IMG/VR virus record: IMGVR_UViG_3300042731_000710
Span: 1-34,345 of that record
Length of the DNA stretch: 34,345 nt
Origin: a virus
Strand: one strand, 5' to 3'
Part shown: one piece after another, positions 1-4,682 of the stretch
Numbering within the stretch: position 1 is the first letter of the stretch
How the letters are laid out: every line of letters begins with the position of its first letter
Position numbers and translations under genes: made by a program
The notes under the pieces: generated by a model
The model's input: the letters and a program-made list of their open reading frames with translations, nothing else
Told to the model about the DNA's origin: nothing
Database searches by the model: none

Positions 1-91
1 GATAAATTGTATTCATGCGATGGGGGTCTAACCTCATCCACCATCTGCGGGTAACCACTCCGCAAGTAAATACAACAAAGGAAAAACAACA

Positions 92-469
92 ATGATCAAA
101 ACTGCTTTCGCTGCAACCGCTGCAGCTGCCGCTTTCGCTGCTCCTGGTGCTGCCCTTGCAGGACCCTACGTTAACGTAGAAACCAACGCAGGTTGGACGG
201 GTTCGGAATACAATGGTGCCGCGACAGATCTCCACGTAGGCTACGAGGGAACTTTTAGCGAAACTGGTTCCTTCTACGTTCAGGGTGGCGCTACCGTGCT
301 GACTCCTGACGGCGGTGACACTGACACCGTTCCCTCTGGTAAAGCAGGTGTCGGTCTGGGTCTGACCGAGGCACTTGGTGCATATGGTGAGGTCTCCTTC
401 GTCGGTTCAGGTGATGACGATCTGGACCGTGGATACGGAGCTAAGCTAGGACTCAAGTATTCCTTCTGA
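92..469 (+). CDS. Small secreted outer-membrane beta-barrel-like (porin-like) protein
   Basis: This 125-residue protein begins with a clear Sec signal peptide: a Lys at residue 3, an Ala-rich hydrophobic stretch (about 5-17), and an A-L-A cleavage site after residue 23. The mature part alternates polar and hydrophobic residues, is rich in Gly, Thr, Ser and Asp, and ends in Lys-Tyr-Ser-Phe. A C-terminal aromatic Phe is typical of outer-membrane beta-barrels. About 100 mature residues are enough for only a small barrel, perhaps six to eight strands. A ribosome-binding sequence (aaagg) lies upstream of the ATG and a strong terminator follows. Similar short porin-like proteins occur in cyanophages, but no function is known to me. 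It could act in the host envelope during infection or be a virion surface protein. The signal peptide is well supported; the barrel is inferred. Confidence 0.75.
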   Translation: MIKTAFAATAAAAAFAAPGAALAGPYVNVETNAGWTGSEYNGAATDLHVGYEGTFSETGSFYVQGGATVLTPDGGDTDTVPSGKAGVGLGLTEALGAYGEVSFVGSGDDDLDRGYGAKLGLKYSF

Positions 470-475
470 TAAATA
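468..475 (+). promoter_or_regulatory. Possible degenerate T4-type late promoter (GATAAATA)
   Basis: One mismatch from the T4-like late promoter consensus TATAAATA. It overlaps the stop codon of the secreted protein and lies upstream of the terminator, so any transcript from it would have to read through. Low-confidence site; chance matches are common in AT-rich DNA. Confidence 0.2.
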
Positions 476-523
476 ATGATGCGATCTTTCGTGCGGTCGC
501 TTCAAAAGTCGGAACACCAAATT

Positions 524-554
524 GGGGTGCCCTGTTTCAGGGTGCCCTTTTTTT
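524..554 (+). terminator. Rho-independent terminator
   Basis: A hairpin with the inner stem CCCTG/CAGGG around a TTT loop (530-542) is extended outward by two G-U wobbles and three G-C pairs (525-529 with 543-547). A run of seven T follows directly (548-554). It ends the transcript of the secreted beta-barrel gene. Confidence 0.85.
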
Positions 555-586
555 GTACCTCTAAATACATTGAATGATCTTTTATC

Positions 587-781
587 ATGAACTACAAACC
601 CTATTCACAGGAATGGCATAGGTACAGATACCTCAAAGAGGCAGTAGATAAGTACCTTGACGACTACGTTGATAACGATATAATCATGAGAGATATTCTC
701 GATATTGTGTGTGATCGCCAAGAGCGAGCACATGCTGAGTATCATCGACTTGAAGATCTAGAACTAAAATTGCGGGACTGA
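587..781 (+). CDS. Small hypothetical protein (64 aa), charged and helical
   Basis: I do not recognise a named family. The 64 residues are strongly charged (many Asp, Glu, Arg, Lys) and look alpha-helical throughout, with no signal peptide or membrane segment. The stretch around residues 17-24 (E-A-V-D-K-Y-L-D) resembles D-A-I-D-D-Y-L-S in the 93-residue protein encoded at 31523, so the two may be distant paralogues. It is the first gene after the terminator and is followed one base later by the next gene. A sequence resembling a late promoter (TCTAAATA, 560-567) lies just upstream. No strong Shine-Dalgarno sequence is visible. Confidence 0.65.
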   Translation: MNYKPYSQEWHRYRYLKEAVDKYLDDYVDNDIIMRDILDIVCDRQERAHAEYHRLEDLELKLRD

Positions 782-782
782 C

Positions 783-1097
783 ATGCTATCTACTCAATAC
801 AGACTACGCTTAGAATTCATCTGTAAGAAGATCGCTAACAAAGAGGATGTAAAACTAGAGGACATGATCTGGGCAGAAAAACTTGCCAAGGCACATACAA
901 CTGCTAGGGACTGGTTGAACAAAGCACGTCGTCAGGCGGCACAGGACATCCAGGAAGGCAGTATGGACGATTTCATGAATAAGATGGGTCTGGGCGATCC
1001 TGACCCTTCTAACTACCGTACAGGGTTCTCTGGTGCGGATGAGATTGTTGATTGGTTCAAACAAGACAAACCCGATGACTGGAGACAACGTGACTAA
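783..1097 (+). CDS. Hypothetical protein (104 aa), helical
   Basis: A 104-residue soluble protein whose first two thirds are Lys/Arg/Ala-rich and probably helical. The C-terminal third is richer in Gly, Pro and Asp (around residues 69-104) and contains the phrase D-E-I-V-D-W-F. It looks like one of the conserved small hypothetical proteins of cyanomyoviruses, but I cannot assign a function. The start codon is one base after the preceding stop, and the 3' end overlaps the next gene, so it is probably translated as part of one polycistronic message. Confidence 0.7.
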   Translation: MLSTQYRLRLEFICKKIANKEDVKLEDMIWAEKLAKAHTTARDWLNKARRQAAQDIQEGSMDDFMNKMGLGDPDPSNYRTGFSGADEIVDWFKQDKPDDWRQRD

Positions 1098-1290
1098 TGA
1101 CTTTTTAGATAATCTGGCAAACCACCAGTATCAGAAGATGCATAAAAGTGAGTTTGAAAAGATTACTCCTGAGACATATGAAAAAATGAATGAGGAGTTT
1201 GAAGAAGAAGGTCTTGCCTTCCGAATTATTGTCCCTACCCAAGAACAAATTGATGACTGGCAACAAAGAAACAAAACTGAATATCGCTAA
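1075..1290 (+). CDS. Small hypothetical protein (71 aa), acidic
   Basis: A 71-residue acidic protein starting M-T-G-D-N-V-T-N-D. I chose the internal ATG at 1075 over the upstream ATG at 1033. It shortens the overlap with the preceding gene from 65 to 23 bases, and the extra residues of the long form are a shadow of the upstream reading frame. The middle is very rich in Glu and Lys (residues 25-47) and a short hydrophobic strand follows (F-R-I-I-V-P). No domain is recognised. The 3' end overlaps the next small gene by 38 bases. Confidence 0.6.
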   Translation: MTGDNVTNDFLDNLANHQYQKMHKSEFEKITPETYEKMNEEFEEEGLAFRIIVPTQEQIDDWQQRNKTEYR

Positions 1291-1408
1291 GAATTTGGTA
1301 GAAAAAATTGAAGAACTCTTGGATGGTAAAGCAGTTTATGTTACATGCTGTGATAGAACTACTGAGCATCAAAAAATTGTAATTGAATATGACCACAGTA
1401 AAAAATGA
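1253..1408 (+). CDS. Small hypothetical protein (51 aa)
   Basis: A 51-residue protein beginning M-T-G-N-K-E-T-K. The ATG at 1253 was preferred to one at 1190 because the longer form lies almost wholly inside the previous gene. Residues 13-23 form a short amphipathic helix (A-K-N-L-V-E-K-I-E-E-L) and residues 28-45 look like a beta hairpin with two adjacent cysteines (T-C-C). No family is recognised. The stop TGA overlaps the start of the oxygenase gene at 1405 as ATGA, which suggests translational coupling. Confidence 0.55.
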   Translation: MTGNKETKLNIAKNLVEKIEELLDGKAVYVTCCDRTTEHQKIVIEYDHSKK

Positions 1409-2079
1409 GGTATATCACAACCCAACTTCTTACTGAGGACGAAGTATCTCAGATTAGATCGTGGGTGGGTGCTAGTAAGAATTGGATGAGTGGTACTAAC
1501 TCACAGCGTATTGCTAATGCAGAACGCAAGAACAATATCGAACTACATCCTAGTGCAGAGTCTCACAGGAGATCAGTAGAATTAATCAATGATGCCCTCT
1601 CAAGGAACAGAGACTTTGGAGATTTTGTTATTCCACTCAAGACGAGTTATATCACCATCTCCAGAACTCGTGTTGGTGGGTTCTATAAACCACACTTTGA
1701 TAACCACAGTCTAGGAGACTTTAGCAATACTCTTTTTCTCTCTGACCCATCAGAATATGATGGTGGAGAGTTGTGTCTATGGTCAGATGGCAAGGTAGAA
1801 AAAATTAAATTAAAACCTGGCATGATGATTACCTATGAGTGCGGCATAGCACATCAGGTAAATGAAGTTACCAGGGGAGTGCGAGATGTCGCTGTCTTCT
1901 GGGCAACATCTGAGTTCAAAAATGAGAAACTTAGATCTGCTATGACAGATCTCTTTAAATGCAAGGAGATTGTTGGGGCAACTCCAGTCCTAGACACAGT
2001 TGAGGAGTCTCAAACAAATCCTAGTTTTCTAATTTCACAAGTTATACATACAATTCGCAGATACAACCACGAACAATGA
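1405..2079 (+). CDS. 2-oxoglutarate/Fe(II)-dependent oxygenase, PKHD/PiuC type
   Basis: A 224-residue protein of the 2OG-Fe(II) dioxygenase superfamily, whose members couple oxidative decarboxylation of 2-oxoglutarate to hydroxylation of a substrate. The iron-binding triad is visible as H97-x-D99 (H-F-D-N-H) and distal H150 (G-I-A-H-Q-V). R160 (G-V-R-D-V-A-V-F-W) is placed to bind the 2OG carboxylate. The segment S-D-P-S-E-Y-D-G-G-E-L before the distal His is characteristic of the PKHD/PiuC group. It resembles the oxygenase encoded at 28202 closely enough to be a paralogue. It overlaps its neighbours by ATGA on both sides. The substrate is unknown; protein, peptide or nucleotide targets are all possible. 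Confidence 0.85.
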   Translation: MRYITTQLLTEDEVSQIRSWVGASKNWMSGTNSQRIANAERKNNIELHPSAESHRRSVELINDALSRNRDFGDFVIPLKTSYITISRTRVGGFYKPHFDNHSLGDFSNTLFLSDPSEYDGGELCLWSDGKVEKIKLKPGMMITYECGIAHQVNEVTRGVRDVAVFWATSEFKNEKLRSAMTDLFKCKEIVGATPVLDTVEESQTNPSFLISQVIHTIRRYNHEQ

Positions 2080-2315
2080 TACAGGCACTAGTTTATGGCA
2101 ACGGTGGTCAAGAATCAGAACGAGCAGTTATGGTTCTTGAAGCATGTGGTCAAGATGTAAAAGAGTTTATGCTCGGTATTCATTTTACCCATAAACAATT
2201 CAAGGCAGAGTTTGGAGAAGAAGCAGAGTATCCTCAGGTTTCAATTGGTTTAGATCACCGTGGCACACTGAAAGAAACCCTTAAATACATGAGTGATCAC
2301 GGTATGTTCTTATGA
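2076..2315 (+). CDS. Glutaredoxin-like protein without the redox cysteines
   Basis: This 79-residue protein has the outline of a glutaredoxin/NrdC fold. There is an N-terminal strand (A-L-V-Y-G-N), a helix with A-V-M-V-L-E-A, a second strand (D-V-K-E-F-M-L), a cis-Pro-like Y-P-Q-V (54-57), then D-H-R-G and a C-terminal helix. When aligned with the usual C-P-Y-C followed by x-x-A, the active-site tetrapeptide falls on G11-Q12-E13-S14, so both catalytic cysteines are missing. The only cysteine is C24. It could be a degenerate, non-redox relative serving as a binding protein. The gene overlaps both neighbours by four bases. The fold call rests on pattern recognition only. Confidence 0.55.
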   Translation: MIQALVYGNGGQESERAVMVLEACGQDVKEFMLGIHFTHKQFKAEFGEEAEYPQVSIGLDHRGTLKETLKYMSDHGMFL

Positions 2316-2416
2316 CAACAACTAGGCGAAAGAAGAAAGACGATAGCACATTCTTTTTGTATGTGTTCTTTCATAGTGTATTCACAAGCATCACAAATAT
2401 GTTTTCTGAAGACTGA
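2312..2416 (+). CDS. Very short predicted membrane-anchored protein (34 aa)
   Basis: The ATG overlaps the preceding stop as ATGA. The 34-residue product has a basic N-terminus (T-R-R-K-K-K-D-D) followed by a hydrophobic stretch (about residues 13-28: F-F-L-Y-V-F-F-H-S-V-F-T-S-I). This would suit a single membrane segment or an amphipathic membrane helix with a positive-inside orientation. No family is recognised. The coupled start and the sharp charge/hydrophobic layout argue that it is real despite its length. Its stop codon lies one base before the -35 box of the promoter at 2418. Confidence 0.5.
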   Translation: MTTTRRKKKDDSTFFLYVFFHSVFTSITNMFSED

Positions 2417-2417
2417 C

Positions 2418-2446
2418 TTGACAGATCCTTAGAAACTCAGTAGAAT
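2418..2446 (+). promoter_or_regulatory. Strong sigma70-type promoter
   Basis: TTGACA (2418-2423, perfect -35) is separated by exactly 17 bases from TAGAAT (2441-2446, five of six match to the -10 consensus). Transcription should start near 2453, about 20 bases before the gene at 2473, which has a GAGGAG ribosome-binding site (2465-2470). This is the pattern expected of a promoter used by unmodified host RNA polymerase, i.e. an early-type promoter. Confidence 0.85.
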
Positions 2447-2472
2447 AACACTGTTCAAGTTTCAGAGGAGTA

Positions 2473-2673
2473 ATGGCTTTAGGGAATCAAGTACAAGAGA
2501 GTTTGCAGGAAGCTTCTGCATCTCTACGCAACGCTCTAGCATTTGCTGCTAGACAGGAGAGACCCATCGTATGCAAACAGATTGCCAATCTTATTTCTGA
2601 GATTGAGAATATTGGTTCATTTGATGGTATAATGGATAAACTGGAGGAAATTTCTAATGAAGAAAACGTTTAA
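2473..2673 (+). CDS. Small hypothetical protein (66 aa), helical
   Basis: A 66-residue all-helical, soluble protein with an Ala/Ser/Gln-rich first half and an acidic C-terminus (E-E-I-S-N-E-E-N-V). It has the best translation signal in this part of the window (GAGGAG two bases before the ATG, with further purines upstream) and is the first gene behind the strong promoter at 2418, so it is probably made early and in quantity. Cyanophage early small proteins often target host functions, but nothing in this sequence identifies the target. Its end overlaps the following small gene by 17 bases. Confidence 0.7.
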   Translation: MALGNQVQESLQEASASLRNALAFAARQERPIVCKQIANLISEIENIGSFDGIMDKLEEISNEENV

Positions 2674-2794
2674 GCGCACAGATAGCAAAGGTCGCGAAGA
2701 GATCTGGGAATGGGATGAGACCCCTGAGCTCAGAGCATTTATTAAACAGCAATCAATTCTGAAACTGTCTGAACCTCCTACACGACCTCAGTGA
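2657..2794 (+). CDS. Very short conserved-looking hypothetical protein (45 aa)
   Basis: A 45-residue basic-to-amphipathic protein starting M-K-K-T-F-K-R-T-D-S-K-G-R and containing E-E-I-W-E-W-D-E-T-P-E-L. The combination of a Lys-rich start, paired Trp residues and the phrase W-D-E-T-P-E-L looks like the short conserved proteins common in cyanomyoviruses. It overlaps the preceding gene by 17 bases, has GGAGGAAA at 2643-2650 as a likely ribosome-binding site, and its TGA stop shares one base with the ATG of the next gene (TGATG). Function unknown. Confidence 0.6.
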   Translation: MKKTFKRTDSKGREEIWEWDETPELRAFIKQQSILKLSEPPTRPQ

Positions 2795-3282
2795 TGGAAG
2801 TTATTGATAACTTTCTTCCAGAAGAACAGTTTGACACACTTGCTAGTACCATGATGAATGCAAATTTCCCATGGTACTATGCAAATTCTGTAGTTTCAAA
2901 AGATCTTCTTTGTGAAGAGCAATACAATTATCAATTTGGGCACAGTTTTTATTACAACTACGGATTCAAGAGTGAGTATTCTAAACTCATCTTTCCTATC
3001 CTAGAAAAATTAAATCCGATTGCCATCCTCAGAATTAAGGGTATCTTGCTCCCTAGGACAGAGACCAATGTCGAGCATGGATTCCATCAGGATAACCAGC
3101 ACAATACAAAGGTTGCTATTTACTATGTTAATACCAATGACGGCTATACAAAATTTGCTGATGGTGGTATAATCAATAGTGTAGCAAACAGACTTGTACT
3201 GTTCAATTCTGAAGACTACCACACAGGTGCATCATGTACTGATGAAAAGATTAGAGTTGCAATTAACTTTAATTATTACTAG
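2794..3282 (+). CDS. 2-oxoglutarate/Fe(II)-dependent oxygenase family protein
   Basis: A 162-residue protein with the sparse signature of small viral 2OG-Fe(II) oxygenases: H98-Q-D100 (F-H-Q-D-N) as the first two iron ligands, H143 (D-Y-H-T-G-A) as the distal ligand, and R154 (I-R-V-A-I-N-F-N) for 2OG. The C-terminal I-N-F-N-Y-Y strand is typical of this family. The ATG at 2794 was chosen over the GTG one codon earlier because it makes the TGATG overlap with the previous gene. The final G of the stop codon TAG is the first base of tRNA-Leu, so tRNA processing would cut the stop codon. The substrate is unknown. Confidence 0.8.
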   Translation: MEVIDNFLPEEQFDTLASTMMNANFPWYYANSVVSKDLLCEEQYNYQFGHSFYYNYGFKSEYSKLIFPILEKLNPIAILRIKGILLPRTETNVEHGFHQDNQHNTKVAIYYVNTNDGYTKFADGGIINSVANRLVLFNSEDYHTGASCTDEKIRVAINFNYY

Positions 3283-3366
3283 CGAGTGTGGTGAAATTGG
3301 TAAACACACCAGACTTAAAATCTGTCGAACGTAACGTTCTTGCGGGTTCAAGTCCCGCCACTCGCA
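3282..3366 (+). tRNA. tRNA-Leu (anticodon TAA)
   Basis: The acceptor stem GCGAGTG (3282-3288) pairs perfectly with CACTCGC (3359-3365), and the discriminator is A3366. The D-arm region and a T-arm GCGGG-TTCAAGT-CCCGC are present. The anticodon loop CTTAAAA has TAA at 3316-3318 and is followed by a long variable arm containing GAACGT-AACGTTC, as required for class II tRNA-Leu. It reads UUA codons. CCA is not encoded. The first base is also the last base of the upstream stop codon. Confidence 0.95.
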
Positions 3367-3373
3367 CTTCCTG

Positions 3374-3381
3374 TGTAAATA
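3374..3381 (+). promoter_or_regulatory. Possible late promoter (TGTAAATA) within an inverted repeat
   Basis: One mismatch from TATAAATA, 28 bases before the gene at 3410. It sits in the loop of an inverted repeat TTCCTG (3368-3373)/CAGGAA (3389-3394). Weak evidence; listed because its position suits transcription of the 3410 gene and cpeT. Confidence 0.25.
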
Positions 3382-3409
3382 GTATTACCAGGAAACCCTG
3401 ACAAAACAG

Positions 3410-3688
3410 ATGGCACATAAGTACACTATCAGCAAGAAACATGTCTTCGTTGACAACGAACCCGTTCTAATGTATTATGTTGAGAACATGCCTTTTGCGT
3501 TTGATGTACTCGAAAGACATGAAAAAGAAGACAAGTGGATCTTGTCTGAAGCAGCAATCAATCCAGAATATAGTCTAGAAGATATCTTCAGATTTTCTGA
3601 TTATTTGATTGCTGAAGAATGCCACCCTGTATTGTTTGAATTAGATCTCGTTAATCCTGAAGTTTTACCTGATGAACACGTTTCTTGA
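3410..3688 (+). CDS. Hypothetical protein (92 aa), acidic
   Basis: A 92-residue acidic soluble protein. The N-terminal half suggests three beta strands (K-Y-T-I-S, H-V-F-V, V-L-M-Y-Y-V). The C-terminal half is helical with many Glu and Asp. No family is recognised. It lies between tRNA-Leu and cpeT and overlaps cpeT by 17 bases, so the two are probably translated from one message. The start at 3410 is the first ATG of the frame; the ribosome-binding site is weak. Confidence 0.65.
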   Translation: MAHKYTISKKHVFVDNEPVLMYYVENMPFAFDVLERHEKEDKWILSEAAINPEYSLEDIFRFSDYLIAEECHPVLFELDLVNPEVLPDEHVS

Positions 3689-4196
3689 ATTATTTGAAGG
3701 CACCTTTTCTAATAAGCGTCAAGCACAGTCTCATCCTACCCGTTATGCACACATTCGGGTAACACACAAAAAAATTTCAGACAATCGATTCTATGGTGAG
3801 CAGGCATACAACTACCTGCTCAACCGACCATACAGGCAATTTGTAATTGAAGTAGTTGATGAGGGCGAACATCTACGCCTGAAGAACTATGAGATCAAAG
3901 ATCCTACAGAATTCATCAACTGTGAGAATCTAGATAAACTCACTGATGATCGCTTGACATACCGACCATCATGTGATAATATTATGAAGCAAGAGGGACC
4001 AAGACTATTCAAAGGTAAGAATGATACCTGCGAATGCTGGGTCATGCGCCGCAACATCAAAACTTATGTTGCCAATGAAGTGCAGTTGTCTCAAGAATAC
4101 TACGAAGTTTTAGATCGTGGTCTTGATGCAACTACCAACCGTAAGGTTTGGGGATCTGATTGGGGAGCATTCAAGTTTAAACGAATGCCTTTGTAG
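3672..4196 (+). CDS. cpeT: CpeT/CpcT-like phycobiliprotein lyase
   Basis: A 174-residue protein of the CpeT/CpcT family, T-type lyases or chaperones that help attach bilin chromophores to phycobiliproteins. Seen in the sequence: F-L-E-L-F-E-G-T-F-S-N-K-R-Q-A-Q at the start, Y-G-E-Q-A-Y-N-Y (41-48), R-P-Y-R-Q (52-56), K-N-Y-E-I-K-D-P (71-78), and a W-G-S-D-W-G-A-F-K-F-K-R ending. The length fits viral CpeT. In infected cells it could keep phycoerythrin or other antenna proteins working, or bind bilins for another purpose; its role in phage is not settled. The last ten bases, including the whole stop codon, lie inside tRNA-Thr. It is a strong marker for a cyanobacterial host. Confidence 0.85.
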   Translation: MNTFLELFEGTFSNKRQAQSHPTRYAHIRVTHKKISDNRFYGEQAYNYLLNRPYRQFVIEVVDEGEHLRLKNYEIKDPTEFINCENLDKLTDDRLTYRPSCDNIMKQEGPRLFKGKNDTCECWVMRRNIKTYVANEVQLSQEYYEVLDRGLDATTNRKVWGSDWGAFKFKRMPL

Positions 4197-4258
4197 CTCA
4201 GTGGTAGAGCAGGGCTTTTGTAAAGCTCAGGTCGCAAGTTCAAATCTTGTCGAAGGCT
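4187..4258 (+). tRNA. tRNA-Thr (anticodon TGT)
   Basis: Acceptor GCCTTTG (4187-4193) pairs with CGAAGGC (4251-4257) with one G-U; the discriminator is T4258. Anticodon stem GGGCT/AGCTC encloses the loop TTTGTAA with anticodon TGT at 4219-4221. The T arm is GCAAG-TTCAAAT-CTTGT. It reads ACA codons. The 5' ten bases overlap the 3' end of cpeT. CCA is not encoded. Confidence 0.93.
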
Positions 4259-4260
4259 CT

Positions 4261-4333
4261 GGGGAATTAGCTCAGTTGGTAGAGCGCCTGCTTTGCACGC
4301 AGGAAGTCAGGAGTTCGAGTCTCCTATTCTCCA
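4261..4333 (+). tRNA. tRNA-Ala (anticodon TGC)
   Basis: Acceptor GGGGAAT (4261-4267) pairs with ATTCTCC with one G-U. Anticodon stem CCTGC/GCAGG encloses TTTGCAC with TGC at 4294-4296. The T arm is CAGGAG-TTCGAGT-CTCCT. It reads GCA and related Ala codons. It lies only two bases after tRNA-Thr, so the pair is probably processed from one transcript. Confidence 0.95.
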
Positions 4334-4335
4334 TA

Positions 4336-4450
4336 ACGGATTGGCGACATCCGTGCTCACATCTCCAGGAGAAAAAAGAACTGGAACATCAACCCATGTG
4401 AGAGAGGGGTGGGACCCCCCTTGGTGCCCCCGCTGCTGACGAGTAGCGGG
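4336..4450 (+). ncRNA. Unexplained structured RNA region: four consecutive hairpins between two tRNAs
   Basis: This non-coding stretch between tRNA-Ala and tRNA-Asn folds by eye into four successive elements. (1) ACGGAT (4336-4341) pairs with ATCCGT (4349-4354). (2) CTCACAT (4356-4362) pairs with ATGTGAG (4396-4402) and encloses an inner hairpin TCCAG (4364-4368)/CTGGA (4381-4385) with an A-rich loop. (3) GGGGT (4406-4410) pairs with ACCCC (4414-4418). (4) A nine-pair stem CCCGCTGCT (4429-4437)/AGTAGCGGG (4442-4450) has a GACG tetraloop and one G-U. I recognise no known RNA family, and it does not fold as a tRNA. The last hairpin lacks the T run of a terminator. It could be a small RNA processed together with the tRNAs. 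The structure is directly visible; function is unknown. Confidence 0.5.
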
Positions 4451-4459
4451 TATTCCCAA

Positions 4460-4533
4460 TCCTCTATAGCTCAATCAGGCAGAGCGGTTGACTGTTAATC
4501 AATAGGTTCCTGGTTCGAGTCCAGGTGGAGGAG
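4460..4533 (+). tRNA. tRNA-Asn (anticodon GTT)
   Basis: Acceptor TCCTCTA (4460-4466) pairs with TGGAGGA (4526-4532) with one wobble; the discriminator is G4533. Anticodon stem GTTGA/TCAAT encloses CTGTTAA with GTT at 4494-4496. The T arm is CCTGG-TTCGAGT-CCAGG. It reads AAC/AAU codons. Confidence 0.94.
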
Positions 4534-4535
4534 TT

Positions 4536-4640
4536 ATGTATAGAACAACATATCGCGAACAGTTTGGATACATTTACATGTGTTCAAAGGAGATAGTAAG
4601 AATGCTTATTCTAGGGGACAGGTACAGACCTCGTGTATAA
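4536..4640 (+). CDS. Possible very short protein (34 aa)
   Basis: An ATG three bases after tRNA-Asn opens a 34-codon frame, basic and with several Tyr, starting M-Y-R-T-T-Y-R-E-Q-F-G-Y. Any ribosome-binding site would have to lie inside the tRNA, and none is obvious, so translation is doubtful. A second in-frame ATG at 4578 would give a 20-residue product. The TAA stop lies inside the TATAAATA late promoter. It may simply be spacer. Confidence 0.22.
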   Translation: MYRTTYREQFGYIYMCSKEIVRMLILGDRYRPRV

Positions 4641-4643
4641 ATA
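4636..4643 (+). promoter_or_regulatory. T4-type late promoter (TATAAATA)
   Basis: A perfect match to the T4 late promoter consensus recognised by the phage sigma factor gp55 with the sliding clamp. It lies 40 bases upstream of the ATG of the giant structural gene at 4683, which suits late expression of virion proteins. No -35 box is needed for this promoter class. Confidence 0.8.
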
Positions 4644-4682
4644 AATCCGAGGATAAATTTATACTGCAGGGTCAGAATAATC

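Noticed and set aside
65-72. AGTAAATA as a late promoter for the secreted protein
   Set aside because: Two mismatches from TATAAATA and only 19 bases before the ATG; too weak.
4117-4401. A 94-codon open frame running through the end of cpeT and two tRNAs
   Set aside because: It reads through tRNA-Thr and tRNA-Ala and gives the well-known spurious translation of tRNA genes (A-Q-L-V-E-R-L type). The tRNAs explain the sequence.
4429-4450. The nine-pair hairpin as a rho-independent terminator
   Set aside because: It is followed by TATTCCC, not a T run, and tRNA-Asn starts ten bases later, so it is treated as part of the structured RNA region.
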